A stretch of 64,000 nt of DNA from Agromyces flavus (lineage in GTDB: Bacteria; Actinomycetota; Actinomycetes; Actinomycetales; Microbacteriaceae). The stretch spans positions 3,472,001 to 3,536,000 of the forward strand of contig NZ_LT629755.1 in the NCBI RefSeq assembly GCF_900104685.1, written 5' to 3'. The notes under the pieces were generated by a model that saw nothing but the letters and a program-made list of their open reading frames with translations, was not told the origin of the DNA and searched no databases. The first letter of the stretch is position 1. Every line of letters begins with the position of its first letter. Below are positions 24,932 to 33,716 of this stretch, piece after piece. The position numbers and the translations under genes were made by a program.

Positions 24932-25626
24932 GCGTCGTCCTTTCCTTCGTCGTCGAGCGGATGCCGCGTCGCGGTGTGCTCGGGTGCGATCTCACGCGCC
25001 ACGTGCGGCGGGACCTCCGCGGGCTCGGGGACGACGGGTCGGTCGCCCGTCGCACGCCGGTGCCGGCGCGCCGCCCGGACCGCGGCGGCCTGCTCGCGCG
25101 TGCCGATCGCGAGCACGATGCGCTCCTCGGTGCCGAGCACCTGTCGCCGCACGTGCGCGAGGTCCTCCTCGTCGCGCGTGCCGAAGGCGTGCAGGTAGAG
25201 CAGGCCGCGCTCGCGGTCGATGTCGACCACGACCGTCCCGGGCACGACCGAGATCGCCTCGGCGGTGAGCGTCGTCACCAGGTCGGAGCGCGTGAGGAGC
25301 TGGACCGCGATGATCGCGTTGATCGGCGGCGGCCCGGGCCGCACCGCGGCCCACGCGATCTCGATCGAGGCGCGCACGACGTCGAACATCATCCGGAGCC
25401 CGAGCAGGAGCCCGCGCCACGGATCGAAGCGGCCGCTGAGCAGCACCGGGGGGAGGTAGAGCGTGCGCGTGACCGCGATGGCGAGGACGATGCCGGTCGT
25501 GATCGTGAGCACGTCGACGTGGTCCCAGAGGAACACCCAGAGCACCACCAGGCCGCCGAGCAACGGCAACTGGCGCCACACCGCCTGCCAGCGCGTGAGC
25601 TCGTCGAGCGGGGTGGGCGTCCTCAC
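24928..25626 (-). CDS. mrpE: Mrp Na+/H+ antiporter subunit E
   Basis: A 232-residue membrane subunit. The GTG at 25626 overlaps the mrpD stop (GTGA). WRQLPLLGGLVVLWVFLWD is the first helix. The conserved SVVPGTVVVDIDRERGLLYL segment identifies MnhE/MrpE. The C-terminal half after about residue 160 is a long charged cytoplasmic extension (RRHRRATGDRPVVPEPAEVP), longer than in Bacillus MrpE (about 158 residues) and of unknown role. Confidence 0.88.
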   Translation of the reverse strand: MRTPTPLDELTRWQAVWRQLPLLGGLVVLWVFLWDHVDVLTITTGIVLAIAVTRTLYLPPVLLSGRFDPWRGLLLGLRMMFDVVRASIEIAWAAVRPGPPPINAIIAVQLLTRSDLVTTLTAEAISVVPGTVVVDIDRERGLLYLHAFGTRDEEDLAHVRRQVLGTEERIVLAIGTREQAAAVRAARRHRRATGDRPVVPEPAEVPPHVAREIAPEHTATRHPLDDEGKDDA

Positions 25627-27236
25627 CGCGGCACCCCCTCGGGGAACACGAGCGATACGTAGGTCGCTGGATCCCGCAGGTTCTCGGCCGCGCGATCGGC
25701 GAGCTCGAACAGCGGACCTGCGAACACCGTGAGGGCGACGGTCAGCGCGACCATCGCCGCGGTGGCCGCGAGCATCATGACCGGTGTCGTGCGGGTCTCG
25801 ACGATCGTCGCGCCGGGAGCCTCCTGCACCGAGTCGATGAGGTGGGAGCGGTAGCCCTCCAGTTCGCTCCGCGGACGCCAGAAGGCGAGGTTCCAGAAGC
25901 GGGTCAGGGCGTACAGCGTGATGAGCGAGGTCGCCGCGCCCACGGCGATCACGACCCAGATGAGCCAGTCGGGGCCGGTGGCCGAGGTGCCGAGGGTCTC
26001 GGTCGCGGTCTCGCCGTTCGCGGCATCCGCACCCGCGATGAACAGCCCGACCTTGCCGAGGAATCCCGAGAACGGCGGGATGCCGCCGAGGTTCATCGCC
26101 GGGACGAAGAACAGGATGGCGAGCAGCCCCGATGCGCGACGGAGGCCGCCGAGGCGCGTGATCGAGGTCGAGCCGCCGAAGCGCTCGATGAGGCCGGTCG
26201 TGAGGAACAGCGTGGTCTGCACGCTGATGTGGTGCACGACGTAGTAGATCGTGGCGGCGAGTCCGGCCACGCTCGTGAGCCCGATGCCGAAGATCATGTA
26301 GCCGATGTGGCTGACGAGGGTGAACGACAGCAGTCGCTTGATGTCGGCCTGCGTCAACGCGCCGAGGATGCCGATCGCCATCGTGAGCGCGCCGATCACG
26401 AGGAACAGCGTGCTGAGGTCGCTCTCGGGGAAGATGACCGTCTCGGTGCGGATGATCGCGTAGACGCCGACCTTCGTGAGCAGGCCCGCGAACACCGCGG
26501 TGACCGGCGCCGGGGCGGTCGGGTACGAGTCGGGCAGCCAGAACGACAGCGGGAAGACCGCCGCCTTGATGCCGAACGCGATGAGCAGCAGCAGGTGGAG
26601 GATCAGCTGGATGTCCTGGGGGAGCTCGGCGAGGCGCACCGAGAGCTGCGCGATGTTGGCCGTGCCCGTCGCACCGTAGACCAGGGCGATGGCCGAGAGG
26701 AAGAACAGCGACGACACGAGGCTCACGATGATGTACGTGACGCCTGCGCGGATCCGCTCGCCCGTGCCGCCGAGCGTGAGCAGCACGTAGCTGGCCGACA
26801 GCAGGATCTCGAAGCCGACGTAGAGGTTGAACAGGTCCCCGGCGATGAACGCGTTGAAGACGCCCGCCGACAGGATCAGGTACGCCGGATGGAAGATCGA
26901 GACCGGGGTCTCGCGATGCTGGTCGGCGATGCCCTGGCCGACGGCGTACACGAGCACACCGAGCAGCATGAGCGCCGAGATGATGATCATGATCGCCGAG
27001 AGCCGGTCGACCACGAGCACGATGCCGAACGGCGGCGGCCAGGCGCCGACCGCCACGACGACGCCGGCGTCGGCGCCGTCGACTTCGGCCAGCAGCGTCG
27101 CCGCGATGACCGCGACGGCCGCGAGCACGATCGTCGACACCGCCATCTGCGCGCGCAGGTGCCGCCCCAGGATGAGCGCCGTCGCCGCGCCGAGCAGCGG
27201 CAGCAGCACCATCAGGGGCACGAGCGCCTGGTTCAT
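25623..27236 (-). CDS. mrpD: Mrp Na+/H+ antiporter subunit D
   Basis: A 537-residue polytopic protein of the proton-translocating complex I ND2/ND4/ND5-like family, with about 14 helices. Family segments include AGDLFNLYVGFEILLSASYV, LLLIAFGIKAAVFPLSFWLP with the key Lys, and TQADIKRLLSFTLVSHIGYM. Together with MrpA it forms the ion-conducting core. The ATG at 27236 overlaps mrpC by 4 bp, and the frame upstream of it overlaps mrpC and is not needed. Confidence 0.93.
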   Translation of the reverse strand: MNQALVPLMVLLPLLGAATALILGRHLRAQMAVSTIVLAAVAVIAATLLAEVDGADAGVVVAVGAWPPPFGIVLVVDRLSAIMIIISALMLLGVLVYAVGQGIADQHRETPVSIFHPAYLILSAGVFNAFIAGDLFNLYVGFEILLSASYVLLTLGGTGERIRAGVTYIIVSLVSSLFFLSAIALVYGATGTANIAQLSVRLAELPQDIQLILHLLLLIAFGIKAAVFPLSFWLPDSYPTAPAPVTAVFAGLLTKVGVYAIIRTETVIFPESDLSTLFLVIGALTMAIGILGALTQADIKRLLSFTLVSHIGYMIFGIGLTSVAGLAATIYYVVHHISVQTTLFLTTGLIERFGGSTSITRLGGLRRASGLLAILFFVPAMNLGGIPPFSGFLGKVGLFIAGADAANGETATETLGTSATGPDWLIWVVIAVGAATSLITLYALTRFWNLAFWRPRSELEGYRSHLIDSVQEAPGATIVETRTTPVMMLAATAAMVALTVALTVFAGPLFELADRAAENLRDPATYVSLVFPEGVPR

Positions 27237-27688
27237 GCGCGACCACCGTCCTCGTCGCTCGCGTCGAGCACCTCCTGGATCGCCCGCTCGTCTTCGGCCG
27301 AGCTGCGGATGAGGTCGGCCGCCTCCTCGGCGTCCTCGGCGATCTCGTCCTCGTCGCCGATGAGGTCGCCGGCCTCGCCGAGCTGCGCCAGCCACCAGCT
27401 GCGGTAGATGAGCGCGAGCATGAAGGCGGTGATGCCGAGGTTGATCACGATCGCGGTGAGGATGAACGCCTGCGGCAGCGGATCGGACAGCTCGGCGGGA
27501 TCGACCCCATCGACGAGGATCGGGGCCAGGCCGGGCTCGCCGCCCATCGTGAACATGAAGAGGTTCACGCCGTTCCCGACGAGCAGGAACCCGATGAGCA
27601 CGCGCGTGAGGCTGCGCTCGAGCATGACCGCGATCCCCGAGCCGAACAGCACGGCGGCGACGATCACGAGGGTCAGCGAGGCGGTCAT
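27233..27688 (-). CDS. mrpC: Mrp Na+/H+ antiporter subunit C
   Basis: A 151-residue NuoK-like subunit with three helices. GIAVMLERSLTRVLIGFLLV, GNGVNLFMFTMGG and PLPQAFILTAIVINLGITAF are typical. A C-terminal acidic tail of about 45 residues (DEDEIAEDAEEAADLIRS) extends beyond the usual 113-residue MrpC. It overlaps mrpA and mrpD by 4 bp each. Confidence 0.92.
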   Translation of the reverse strand: MTASLTLVIVAAVLFGSGIAVMLERSLTRVLIGFLLVGNGVNLFMFTMGGEPGLAPILVDGVDPAELSDPLPQAFILTAIVINLGITAFMLALIYRSWWLAQLGEAGDLIGDEDEIAEDAEEAADLIRSSAEDERAIQEVLDASDEDGGRA

Positions 27689-30633
27689 GCGCGCACCTCC
27701 GCGGGGTCCTCGGCGACGGCGTCGGGACCGGCCTCGTCCATGTGCCGGTCGATCTCGGCGCCGAGCGAGCGCAGGATGTCGAGGACGAGGCCCACCACGA
27801 CGAGGTAGACGCCGATGTCGAACAGCGTCGAGGTGCCGATCGACAGCGTGCCGAGCACGGGGACGTCGGCCTCGAACCAGGACGACTCGAACACCGTCAG
27901 GCCGAAGAGGAGCGAGGATGCCGCGGTGCCGGCGGCCAGGAGCAGGCCGGTGCCGAGCAGGGCGCCCGCGTCGACCGGCGCGGCCTCGCCGAGCTCGTAG
28001 CGACCACCCGCGAGGTAGCGCGCCACGAGCGCGAGGCCGGCGACCAGGCCGCCCGCGAACCCGCCTCCGGGTGCGTTGTGGCCGACGAAGAGCAGGAACA
28101 CCGACACGACGATCGCCGGATGGAACAGCAGCCGCACGAGCACCTCGACGAGGATCGAGCGGTTGCGCGGTGAGATCGTGCGGCCGGCGAGGAGCCAGGT
28201 CTGCCGGGTGGCCGCGGCCTCGGCCAGCGCGTCGGTCTCGTGCTCGACGTCGGCGAGGCGCCGACGTGCCGCACGCATGCTGTCGGCCTGCTCGGGCACG
28301 GGACGCAGTCGCGGGCGGCGGCCCGCGGTGGCCTCGAGCCGCGGCGCGCCGCCCATCCGGCCGGAGACGAAGATCAGGCTCGCGACGCCGGTGGCGACGG
28401 CGACGAGCACCGAGATCTCGCCGAGCGTGTCCCACGCGCGCAGGTCGACGAGCAGGGCGTTCACGATGTTCTTGGCATGCGCCTCGATGGCGAGCGGTGT
28501 GAGGCCCTCGGCGATGCTCGGCGCGGTGCGCGCGCCGAGGGCCGCCACGCCGACGACCGCCATGACGGCGCCGGCGAGCACGCCGATCGCGATGCGCGCG
28601 GGCGCACGGACGATGGGACGGCGGGTCGTCACGCGACGCGGGAGGCGACGCAGCACGAGCACCACGACGACGATCGTGAGCGTCTCGACGAGCGCCTGCG
28701 TGAGCGCCAGGTCGGGCGCGCCCGCCATGCCGAAGGTGAGCACCATGCCGTAGCCGGTGACCCCGACGAGCAGTACGGCGGCGATCCGCTGGCGCATGAC
28801 GACGGCGGCGATCGCGGCGACGATCATGGCGATCCCGACGACCGGCTGCGCCGGGCTGTCGGCGAACCGGAGCTCGCCCGGCCACACGTCGTTCATGATC
28901 ACGGCGCCGCCGAGGCCCAGGATGAACACCGACACGATGATCGCGAGGTAGCCGGGCAGGCCGCCCGACTGGATGAGCGTGGTCACGCGCGCGGCGGCCC
29001 GGTCGACCGCGCTGACGGCGTGGACGTAACCGCGTGCCGATTCGATCGTGTCGGGGACCGCGGCCTGCAGGCGTGCCACGGTCGCCCGGCCCCACACCAG
29101 CAGGGCGCCGGCGCCGAACACGAGCGCCGAGATCGCGAGCGCCGGCTCGAGTCCGTGCCAGAGGGCGAGGTGGTACCCGTCGGGCCCGGGCAGCTCGGCG
29201 GCGTATGCGGCGAGCAGCGGTTCGATCAGCGGCAGCGCGAATGCGGAGACGAGCGAGGTGGTCGCGAGCAGGGCGGTGGGGAACGACATGATCGCGGGCT
29301 CGCGGTGCAGCTCGACCGGCGCGACGTCGAGCTTCGTGCCGAACCCGCCCCAGATGAAGCGCACGCTGTATGCCACGGTGAGCATGGAACCGAGGATCGC
29401 GGCGACGAGTGCCACCCACGCCCACGTGTCGCCGTCGGCCCCGGCCTCGAGCTGGGCCGAGAACACGGCCTCCTTGGCGACGAAGCCGAGCAGCGGCGGC
29501 AGCCCGGCCATCGAGGCCGCCGCGAGGGTCGCGAAGGCGGCGAGCCACGGCATCCGTCGCCCGAGGCCCGACAGTCGCCGCCAGTCCCGCGTGCCCGCCG
29601 CATGATCGACGATTCCGACGGTGAGGAAGAGGGCGGCCTTGAACAAGGCGTGGGCGAGCAGGAGGGTGGTGCCCGCGAGCGCGGCGTCGCGCGTGCCCTG
29701 CCCGACGACCATGATGAGGAAGCCCAGCTGGCTGACGGTGCCGTAGGCGAGCAGCAGCTTCAGGTCGGTCTGGCGCAGTGCGCGCCATCCGCCGACCAGC
29801 ATGGTGAAGGCGCCGAGCCCGATGACGATCGGATGCCACACCGCGAGGTCGGCGTACCCGGGCGCGAGCAGCGCGACGAGGTACACGCCCGCCTTCACCA
29901 TCGCCGCCGCGTGCAGGTAGGCCGAGACCGGCGTGGGCGCCGCCATCGCCGCGGGGAGCCAGAAGTGGAACGGCACGAGCGCGCTCTTCGAGATGGCGCC
30001 GACGAGCACGAGTGCGATGGCGACCTCGCCCGCGACACCGGTCACCGGGTCGGCGACGAGCTCGGAGATCGACGTCGTGCCGCCCGCGACCGCGAGCAGC
30101 ACGATGCCGACCAGCATGGTCAGCCCGCCGAACGTGGTGACGGTCAGCGCCTGCAGCGCCGCACCGCGTGCCTCGCGCTTGCCGGCGTCGTGCGCGATGA
30201 GCAGGTAGGAGAGGACGCTCGTCGCCTCCCAGAACGTGAACAGCACGTACACGTCGTCGGAGGTGACGAGCCCGAGCATCACGCCCGCGAAGGCGAGCAG
30301 CAGCGCGGCGAAGCGGCCCAGTCCCGGCTCGTCGTCGCGGAAGTACCACGTGCAGTAGAGCAGCACGAGCGCGCCGATGCCGGTCACCACGAGCGCGAGG
30401 AGGAGCGAGAGCGCGTCGAGGCGGAACGACAGGGCGATGTCGAGTGATGGGATCCACTCGATGCGCTCGAACCGCACCTCGCCGCCGGCGATGGCGGGCA
30501 CGAGCGTGAGCAGCCACGCGAACACCGCCGTGGGCACGATCGCGGCGATCGGGAAGACTCCACGACCTATCGCCCTCGCGACGAACGGCGTGGCGACGGC
30601 CACCGCGGCGAACGCCACGAGGGAGAAGATCAT
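27685..30633 (-). CDS. mrpA: Mrp Na+/H+ antiporter fused subunits A and B
   Basis: A 982-residue membrane protein. The N-terminal part is the MrpA antiporter core of the NuoL type (FTFWEATSVLSYLLIAHD; FHFWLPAAMAAPTPVSAYLH; LHAAAMVKAGVYLVALLAP). The last about 200 residues match MrpB (VSVFLLFVGHNAPGGGFAGG), so A and B are fused and no separate mrpB exists. Mrp complexes exchange cytoplasmic Na+ for H+ and support alkaline and salt tolerance. The ATG at 30633 has a gggag site 7 nt upstream; an ATG 12 nt earlier (30645) has none. First gene of mrpAB-C-D-E-F-G. Confidence 0.93.
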   Translation of the reverse strand: MIFSLVAFAAVAVATPFVARAIGRGVFPIAAIVPTAVFAWLLTLVPAIAGGEVRFERIEWIPSLDIALSFRLDALSLLLALVVTGIGALVLLYCTWYFRDDEPGLGRFAALLLAFAGVMLGLVTSDDVYVLFTFWEATSVLSYLLIAHDAGKREARGAALQALTVTTFGGLTMLVGIVLLAVAGGTTSISELVADPVTGVAGEVAIALVLVGAISKSALVPFHFWLPAAMAAPTPVSAYLHAAAMVKAGVYLVALLAPGYADLAVWHPIVIGLGAFTMLVGGWRALRQTDLKLLLAYGTVSQLGFLIMVVGQGTRDAALAGTTLLLAHALFKAALFLTVGIVDHAAGTRDWRRLSGLGRRMPWLAAFATLAAASMAGLPPLLGFVAKEAVFSAQLEAGADGDTWAWVALVAAILGSMLTVAYSVRFIWGGFGTKLDVAPVELHREPAIMSFPTALLATTSLVSAFALPLIEPLLAAYAAELPGPDGYHLALWHGLEPALAISALVFGAGALLVWGRATVARLQAAVPDTIESARGYVHAVSAVDRAAARVTTLIQSGGLPGYLAIIVSVFILGLGGAVIMNDVWPGELRFADSPAQPVVGIAMIVAAIAAVVMRQRIAAVLLVGVTGYGMVLTFGMAGAPDLALTQALVETLTIVVVVLVLRRLPRRVTTRRPIVRAPARIAIGVLAGAVMAVVGVAALGARTAPSIAEGLTPLAIEAHAKNIVNALLVDLRAWDTLGEISVLVAVATGVASLIFVSGRMGGAPRLEATAGRRPRLRPVPEQADSMRAARRRLADVEHETDALAEAAATRQTWLLAGRTISPRNRSILVEVLVRLLFHPAIVVSVFLLFVGHNAPGGGFAGGLVAGLALVARYLAGGRYELGEAAPVDAGALLGTGLLLAAGTAASSLLFGLTVFESSWFEADVPVLGTLSIGTSTLFDIGVYLVVVGLVLDILRSLGAEIDRHMDEAGPDAVAEDPAEVRA

Positions 30634-30731
30634 CCGCTCTCCCATCGCGCTGTCACCGTCAGTCCGGCTTCCCAGTCTACCGGGGCGCTTCTTCCGGATG
30701 CCGTGGCGAAGGGCAGTGGGAGGATGGCGGC

Positions 30732-31610
30732 ATGCGCATCCTCATCGAGCCCGACGAGCTCGCCGCCCTGCTCGGCATCGCCGCGGGCGGCAGTGCTGCG
30801 CGCCCCGTCGTGCTCGACGTCCGATGGACCCTCGCGGAGCCCGACGGACGCGAGGCATACCGTGCCGGACATGTACCGGGAGCCGTGTACGTCGACCTCG
30901 ACGCCGAACTGGCCGACCACGCGGTGACCGGCGAGGGGCGTCATCCGTTGCCGACCGAGGCCGCGTTCACCGCGACCATGCGCCGGTGGGGTCTGCACGA
31001 CGGCGATCCGGTCGTCGTCATGGATGACGCCGGCGGCACCTCGGCCGCCCGGGCCTGGTGGTTGCTCCGCCACGCCGGCGTCGAGGACGTCCGGATCCTC
31101 GACGGAGCGCTGAGCGCCTGGCGCGAGGCCGGCCATCCGCTCGATACCGGCGACGTCGAGACCGAGCCGGGCGACGCGACGGCGCGACTCGGCGGGATGC
31201 GGACGGTCGACCTCGACGAGGCGGACGCGTTGGCCTCCTCCGCGCGCGGCGTGCTGCTCGACGCACGCGCGGGCGAGCGGTACCGCGGCGAGGTCGAGCC
31301 CATCGACCCGCGGGCCGGGCACATCCCCGGCGCGGTGTCGGCGCCGACGATCGACAATCTCGGACCCGACGGTCGATTCCTCTCCGCCGACGCCTTGCGC
31401 GATCGGTTCGCCGCGCTCGGCATCGACGGTGCGCATCCCGTCGGCGCCTACTGCGGTTCGGGCATCACCGCGGCGCACGAGGTGGCGGCGCTCGCCATCG
31501 CGGGCATCGACGCCGCGCTGTACCCGGGGTCGTTCAGCCAGTGGTCGCGTCGACCCGAGCGCCCGGTCGTGACGGGCGCGGCGCCGAAGGGCGACGCACC
31601 GCGCGCCTGA
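30732..31610 (+). CDS. Sulfurtransferase (rhodanese / 3-mercaptopyruvate type)
   Basis: A 292-residue protein with two rhodanese domains. The N-terminal inactive domain contains AYRAGHVPGAVYVDLDAEL. The C-terminal domain carries catalytic Cys241 in YCGSGITAAH. A CGSG loop is typical of 3-mercaptopyruvate sulfurtransferases rather than thiosulfate-specific enzymes (CRKG loop). It would transfer sulfane sulfur to thiophilic acceptors in the cytoplasm. The ATG follows gggagg. It is transcribed alone, divergently from the mrp operon. Confidence 0.88.
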   Translation: MRILIEPDELAALLGIAAGGSAARPVVLDVRWTLAEPDGREAYRAGHVPGAVYVDLDAELADHAVTGEGRHPLPTEAAFTATMRRWGLHDGDPVVVMDDAGGTSAARAWWLLRHAGVEDVRILDGALSAWREAGHPLDTGDVETEPGDATARLGGMRTVDLDEADALASSARGVLLDARAGERYRGEVEPIDPRAGHIPGAVSAPTIDNLGPDGRFLSADALRDRFAALGIDGAHPVGAYCGSGITAAHEVAALAIAGIDAALYPGSFSQWSRRPERPVVTGAAPKGDAPRA

Positions 31611-31637
31611 GCCGGCCGCGCGATCCCGTCGGGCGGC

Positions 31638-32435
31638 TCAGCGGTCGGGCCCGGGAGCGGGCTCGGACGGTCGATGACCGACGGCGATGAGGACGGTGAC
31701 GTCGACGGACGAGACGTCGCTCGCCTCGAGGTCGGCGACGAAGCGATCGCGGTCGTCCGAGCGCGCGGCGAGTCCGGTGTGCGTGGCGATCTCCCACGCG
31801 AGGTCGGGCGTGACATCCAGGTGCCGGGACACCGTCTCGGCGCGCACGTCGACGAGGCCGCGCTCGGCGAGCCAGTGGGCGAACGTGCCGGCCGTCTCGG
31901 CGTGCTCGATCGCGGGCCCGGGCACGCCGGTGCGTGAGGCGTCGGCGTCCGCGTCGGCGTCGGCCGTGGCGGGCTTCGCGTCGAGGAGATCGGCGAGCGG
32001 CTCGAGCGCGCCATGCGCCCACACCGTGATGACGACCCGTCCGCCCGGTCGGGCGCACTGCACGAGGTGCTCCGTTCCCTCCTCGACGTCGGCGAAGCGC
32101 GAGACGCCGAGGACGCACTGGACGAGGTCGTACCCGGTGTACGGCCACGTGGTCGGATCACCGACGTGCGTGCGCAGCTGCGGCATCCGGTCGCCCGCGC
32201 GCTCGCGGAGCCGGGCGATCGCGGCCTCGGACGGGTCGATCGCATCGACGATGCCGCCCGGTCCGACGAGCTCGGCCGTGGGGATCGCGGTCGAGCCGTC
32301 GCCCGCCGCGGCATCGAGGACGCGCTCGTCGAACCTCGGGCTCGACCGCAGCATGCTCGCGCGGGCGATCGGATCCCACAGCTCCTCCTCGAGGCGCGCC
32401 ACCGCCGACGCGTCGCGATCCGTGTCATCCCCCAT
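31638..32435 (-). CDS. Class I SAM-dependent methyltransferase
   Basis: A 265-residue protein with a UbiE/Methyltransf_25-like SAM domain. Motif I is RVLDAAAGDGSTAI (about 44-57), motif II region VDAIDPSEAAI, and post-motif YDLVQCVLGVSRF is followed by ARPGGRVVITVWAHGALEP. A low-complexity DADADADA linker lies in the middle. The substrate cannot be read from the sequence. It converges on the sulfurtransferase gene (27-bp gap) and diverges from the FKBP lipoprotein gene. Confidence 0.8.
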   Translation of the reverse strand: MGDDTDRDASAVARLEEELWDPIARASMLRSSPRFDERVLDAAAGDGSTAIPTAELVGPGGIVDAIDPSEAAIARLRERAGDRMPQLRTHVGDPTTWPYTGYDLVQCVLGVSRFADVEEGTEHLVQCARPGGRVVITVWAHGALEPLADLLDAKPATADADADADASRTGVPGPAIEHAETAGTFAHWLAERGLVDVRAETVSRHLDVTPDLAWEIATHTGLAARSDDRDRFVADLEASDVSSVDVTVLIAVGHRPSEPAPGPDR

Positions 32436-32460
32436 GCCGTCATTGTGGCCCCGACCAGCG

Positions 32461-32495
32461 GATCCGTGAAGTCTCAGGGAATCGAGACACGGATC
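32461..32495. other. Inverted repeat in a divergent promoter region
   Basis: GATCCGT-GAA-GTCTC pairs with GAGAC-ACGGATC across an 8-nt loop, between the methyltransferase and FKBP genes. These genes are transcribed away from each other, so termination is unlikely. It may be an operator or a 5'-leader hairpin. The sequence GAATCGAGAC in this region (32479-32488) recurs at 32530-32539, just before the FKBP start. Confidence 0.5.
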
Positions 32496-32547
32496 GTGCA
32501 GACTGGTCCCTCGACCTCCCTTCCCGATCGAATCGAGACCTCCCACC

Positions 32548-33543
32548 ATGAACCGTGCCCTCCGCCGCGGTGCGCCCATCGCGCTCGTGTCCCTGACGGC
32601 CCTGCTGCTCGCCGGCTGCGCGGGCAGCGGCACTTCGCCCGAGTCCACCCCCGAGGCGACCGACGAGGCCGCTGCCTGCCTCGAGGTCGAGGCGGGCGAG
32701 CAGAGCGACGCCGTCGAGGTCGAGGGCGACTTCGGCGCCGCGCCGACGGCGACGTTCGAGACGCCGCTCGAGGCCGACGAGCTCCAGCGCACCATCGCGA
32801 TCGAGGGCGACGGCGACGACACCGTGTCGGGCGACGAGGTGTCCGCGGTCGTGACCGCCTTCAAGGGATCCGACGGCACCCAGGTCTTCTCGCAGCCCGC
32901 ATCGCTCACCGTCGGCGACGGCTCGCTGTACGAGGGCTTCCTCGCCGGCGTCGACTGCGTGCCGATCGGTTCGCGCGTCGTGACGGTCGCGCCCGCCTCC
33001 TCGGTGTACGGCGACCAGGGCAACGAGGGCATCGGCGTCGCGGCCGGTGAGACCCTGGTCATCGTGACCGACGTCCAGGACATCGTCGAGGCCGAGGACC
33101 TGCCCACGCCGGGCGAGTGGACCGAGAACGTCCCCGAGGTGGAGTTCAACGGCGAGGAGCCGCCCACCGTCACCATCCCCGACGCCGAGCCGTCCGACGA
33201 ACTGCTCGTCAAGGTCCTCGAGGAGGGCGACGGCGCCGAGGTGCAGGCCGGCGACACCGTGACGCTGTACTACCAGGGCCTGAACTGGGCGACCAAGGAG
33301 ATCTTCGACCAGAGCTACGGCAAGGACTCGGGCTACGGCCAGAACGCCGCCCAGTTCGGCACCGCCGATGTCATCCCCGGCTTCGGCGGCGCGCTCGTCG
33401 GCCAGAAGGTCGGCACCAAGCTCATCGTCACCATCCCGCCCGCCCTCGGCTACGGCGAGGAGGAGTCGGCCAACGGGCTCGGCGGGCAGACGCTCGTCTT
33501 CGTGGTCGAGATCCAGGACACCAAGGGCGCCGGCTCCGAGTAG
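32548..33543 (+). CDS. Lipoprotein peptidyl-prolyl cis-trans isomerase, FKBP type
   Basis: A 331-residue lipoprotein with signal peptide and lipobox LLLAGC (Cys24), so it is anchored outside the membrane. The C-terminal FKBP domain (about 215-328) has VTLYYQGLNWATKEIFDQSY, VIPGFGGALVGQKVGTKLIV and PPALGYGEE. A weaker first FKBP-like domain (about 75-190) has LYEGFLAGVDCVPIGSRVV and APASSVYGDQGNEGI. The family folds secreted proteins by prolyl isomerisation. Length of about 330 with a degenerate first domain is common in Microbacteriaceae. A double hairpin follows it. Confidence 0.88.
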   Translation: MNRALRRGAPIALVSLTALLLAGCAGSGTSPESTPEATDEAAACLEVEAGEQSDAVEVEGDFGAAPTATFETPLEADELQRTIAIEGDGDDTVSGDEVSAVVTAFKGSDGTQVFSQPASLTVGDGSLYEGFLAGVDCVPIGSRVVTVAPASSVYGDQGNEGIGVAAGETLVIVTDVQDIVEAEDLPTPGEWTENVPEVEFNGEEPPTVTIPDAEPSDELLVKVLEEGDGAEVQAGDTVTLYYQGLNWATKEIFDQSYGKDSGYGQNAAQFGTADVIPGFGGALVGQKVGTKLIVTIPPALGYGEEESANGLGGQTLVFVVEIQDTKGAGSE

Positions 33544-33562
33544 TCGCGCCGCCCGCGCACAA

Positions 33563-33617
33563 CGCCGCGCCCGCGGCATCCGTTCCCTTCACGGGGGCGG
33601 ATGTCGCGGGCGCGGCG
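33563..33617 (+). terminator. GC-rich terminator hairpin after the FKBP gene
   Basis: A 20-bp arm CGCCGCGCCCGCGGCATCCG pairs with its complement at 33598-33617 with one G-T mismatch across a 15-nt loop. It begins 20 bp after the stop codon. It is followed at once by the palindrome at 33626-33696. Confidence 0.65.
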
Positions 33618-33625
33618 CTTCTGCA

Positions 33626-33696
33626 TTTCAGGAGAACGGAGGCTGCTCAGGACCCGATCGCCGAGACGATCCTGAGCAGCCTCCGTCCTCCTGAAA
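33626..33696. repeat. Long palindrome, copy 2 of a dispersed element
   Basis: The arms are 27 bp with one mismatch. They begin TTTCAGGAG and contain CGGAGGCTGCTCAGGA, the same blocks as the copy at 3431-3503, about 30 kb away. Here it sits between two converging genes, where it could terminate both. The loop region differs between copies while the stems are conserved. Confidence 0.8.
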
Positions 33697-33716
33697 CGGG
33701 GTGGTGGTGCTGCGGG

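Noticed and set aside
28240..30447. 735-codon plus-strand frame over mrpA
   Set aside because: It reads as charged His/Asp/Arg-rich sequence with no family motifs and is antiparallel to a well-supported membrane protein.
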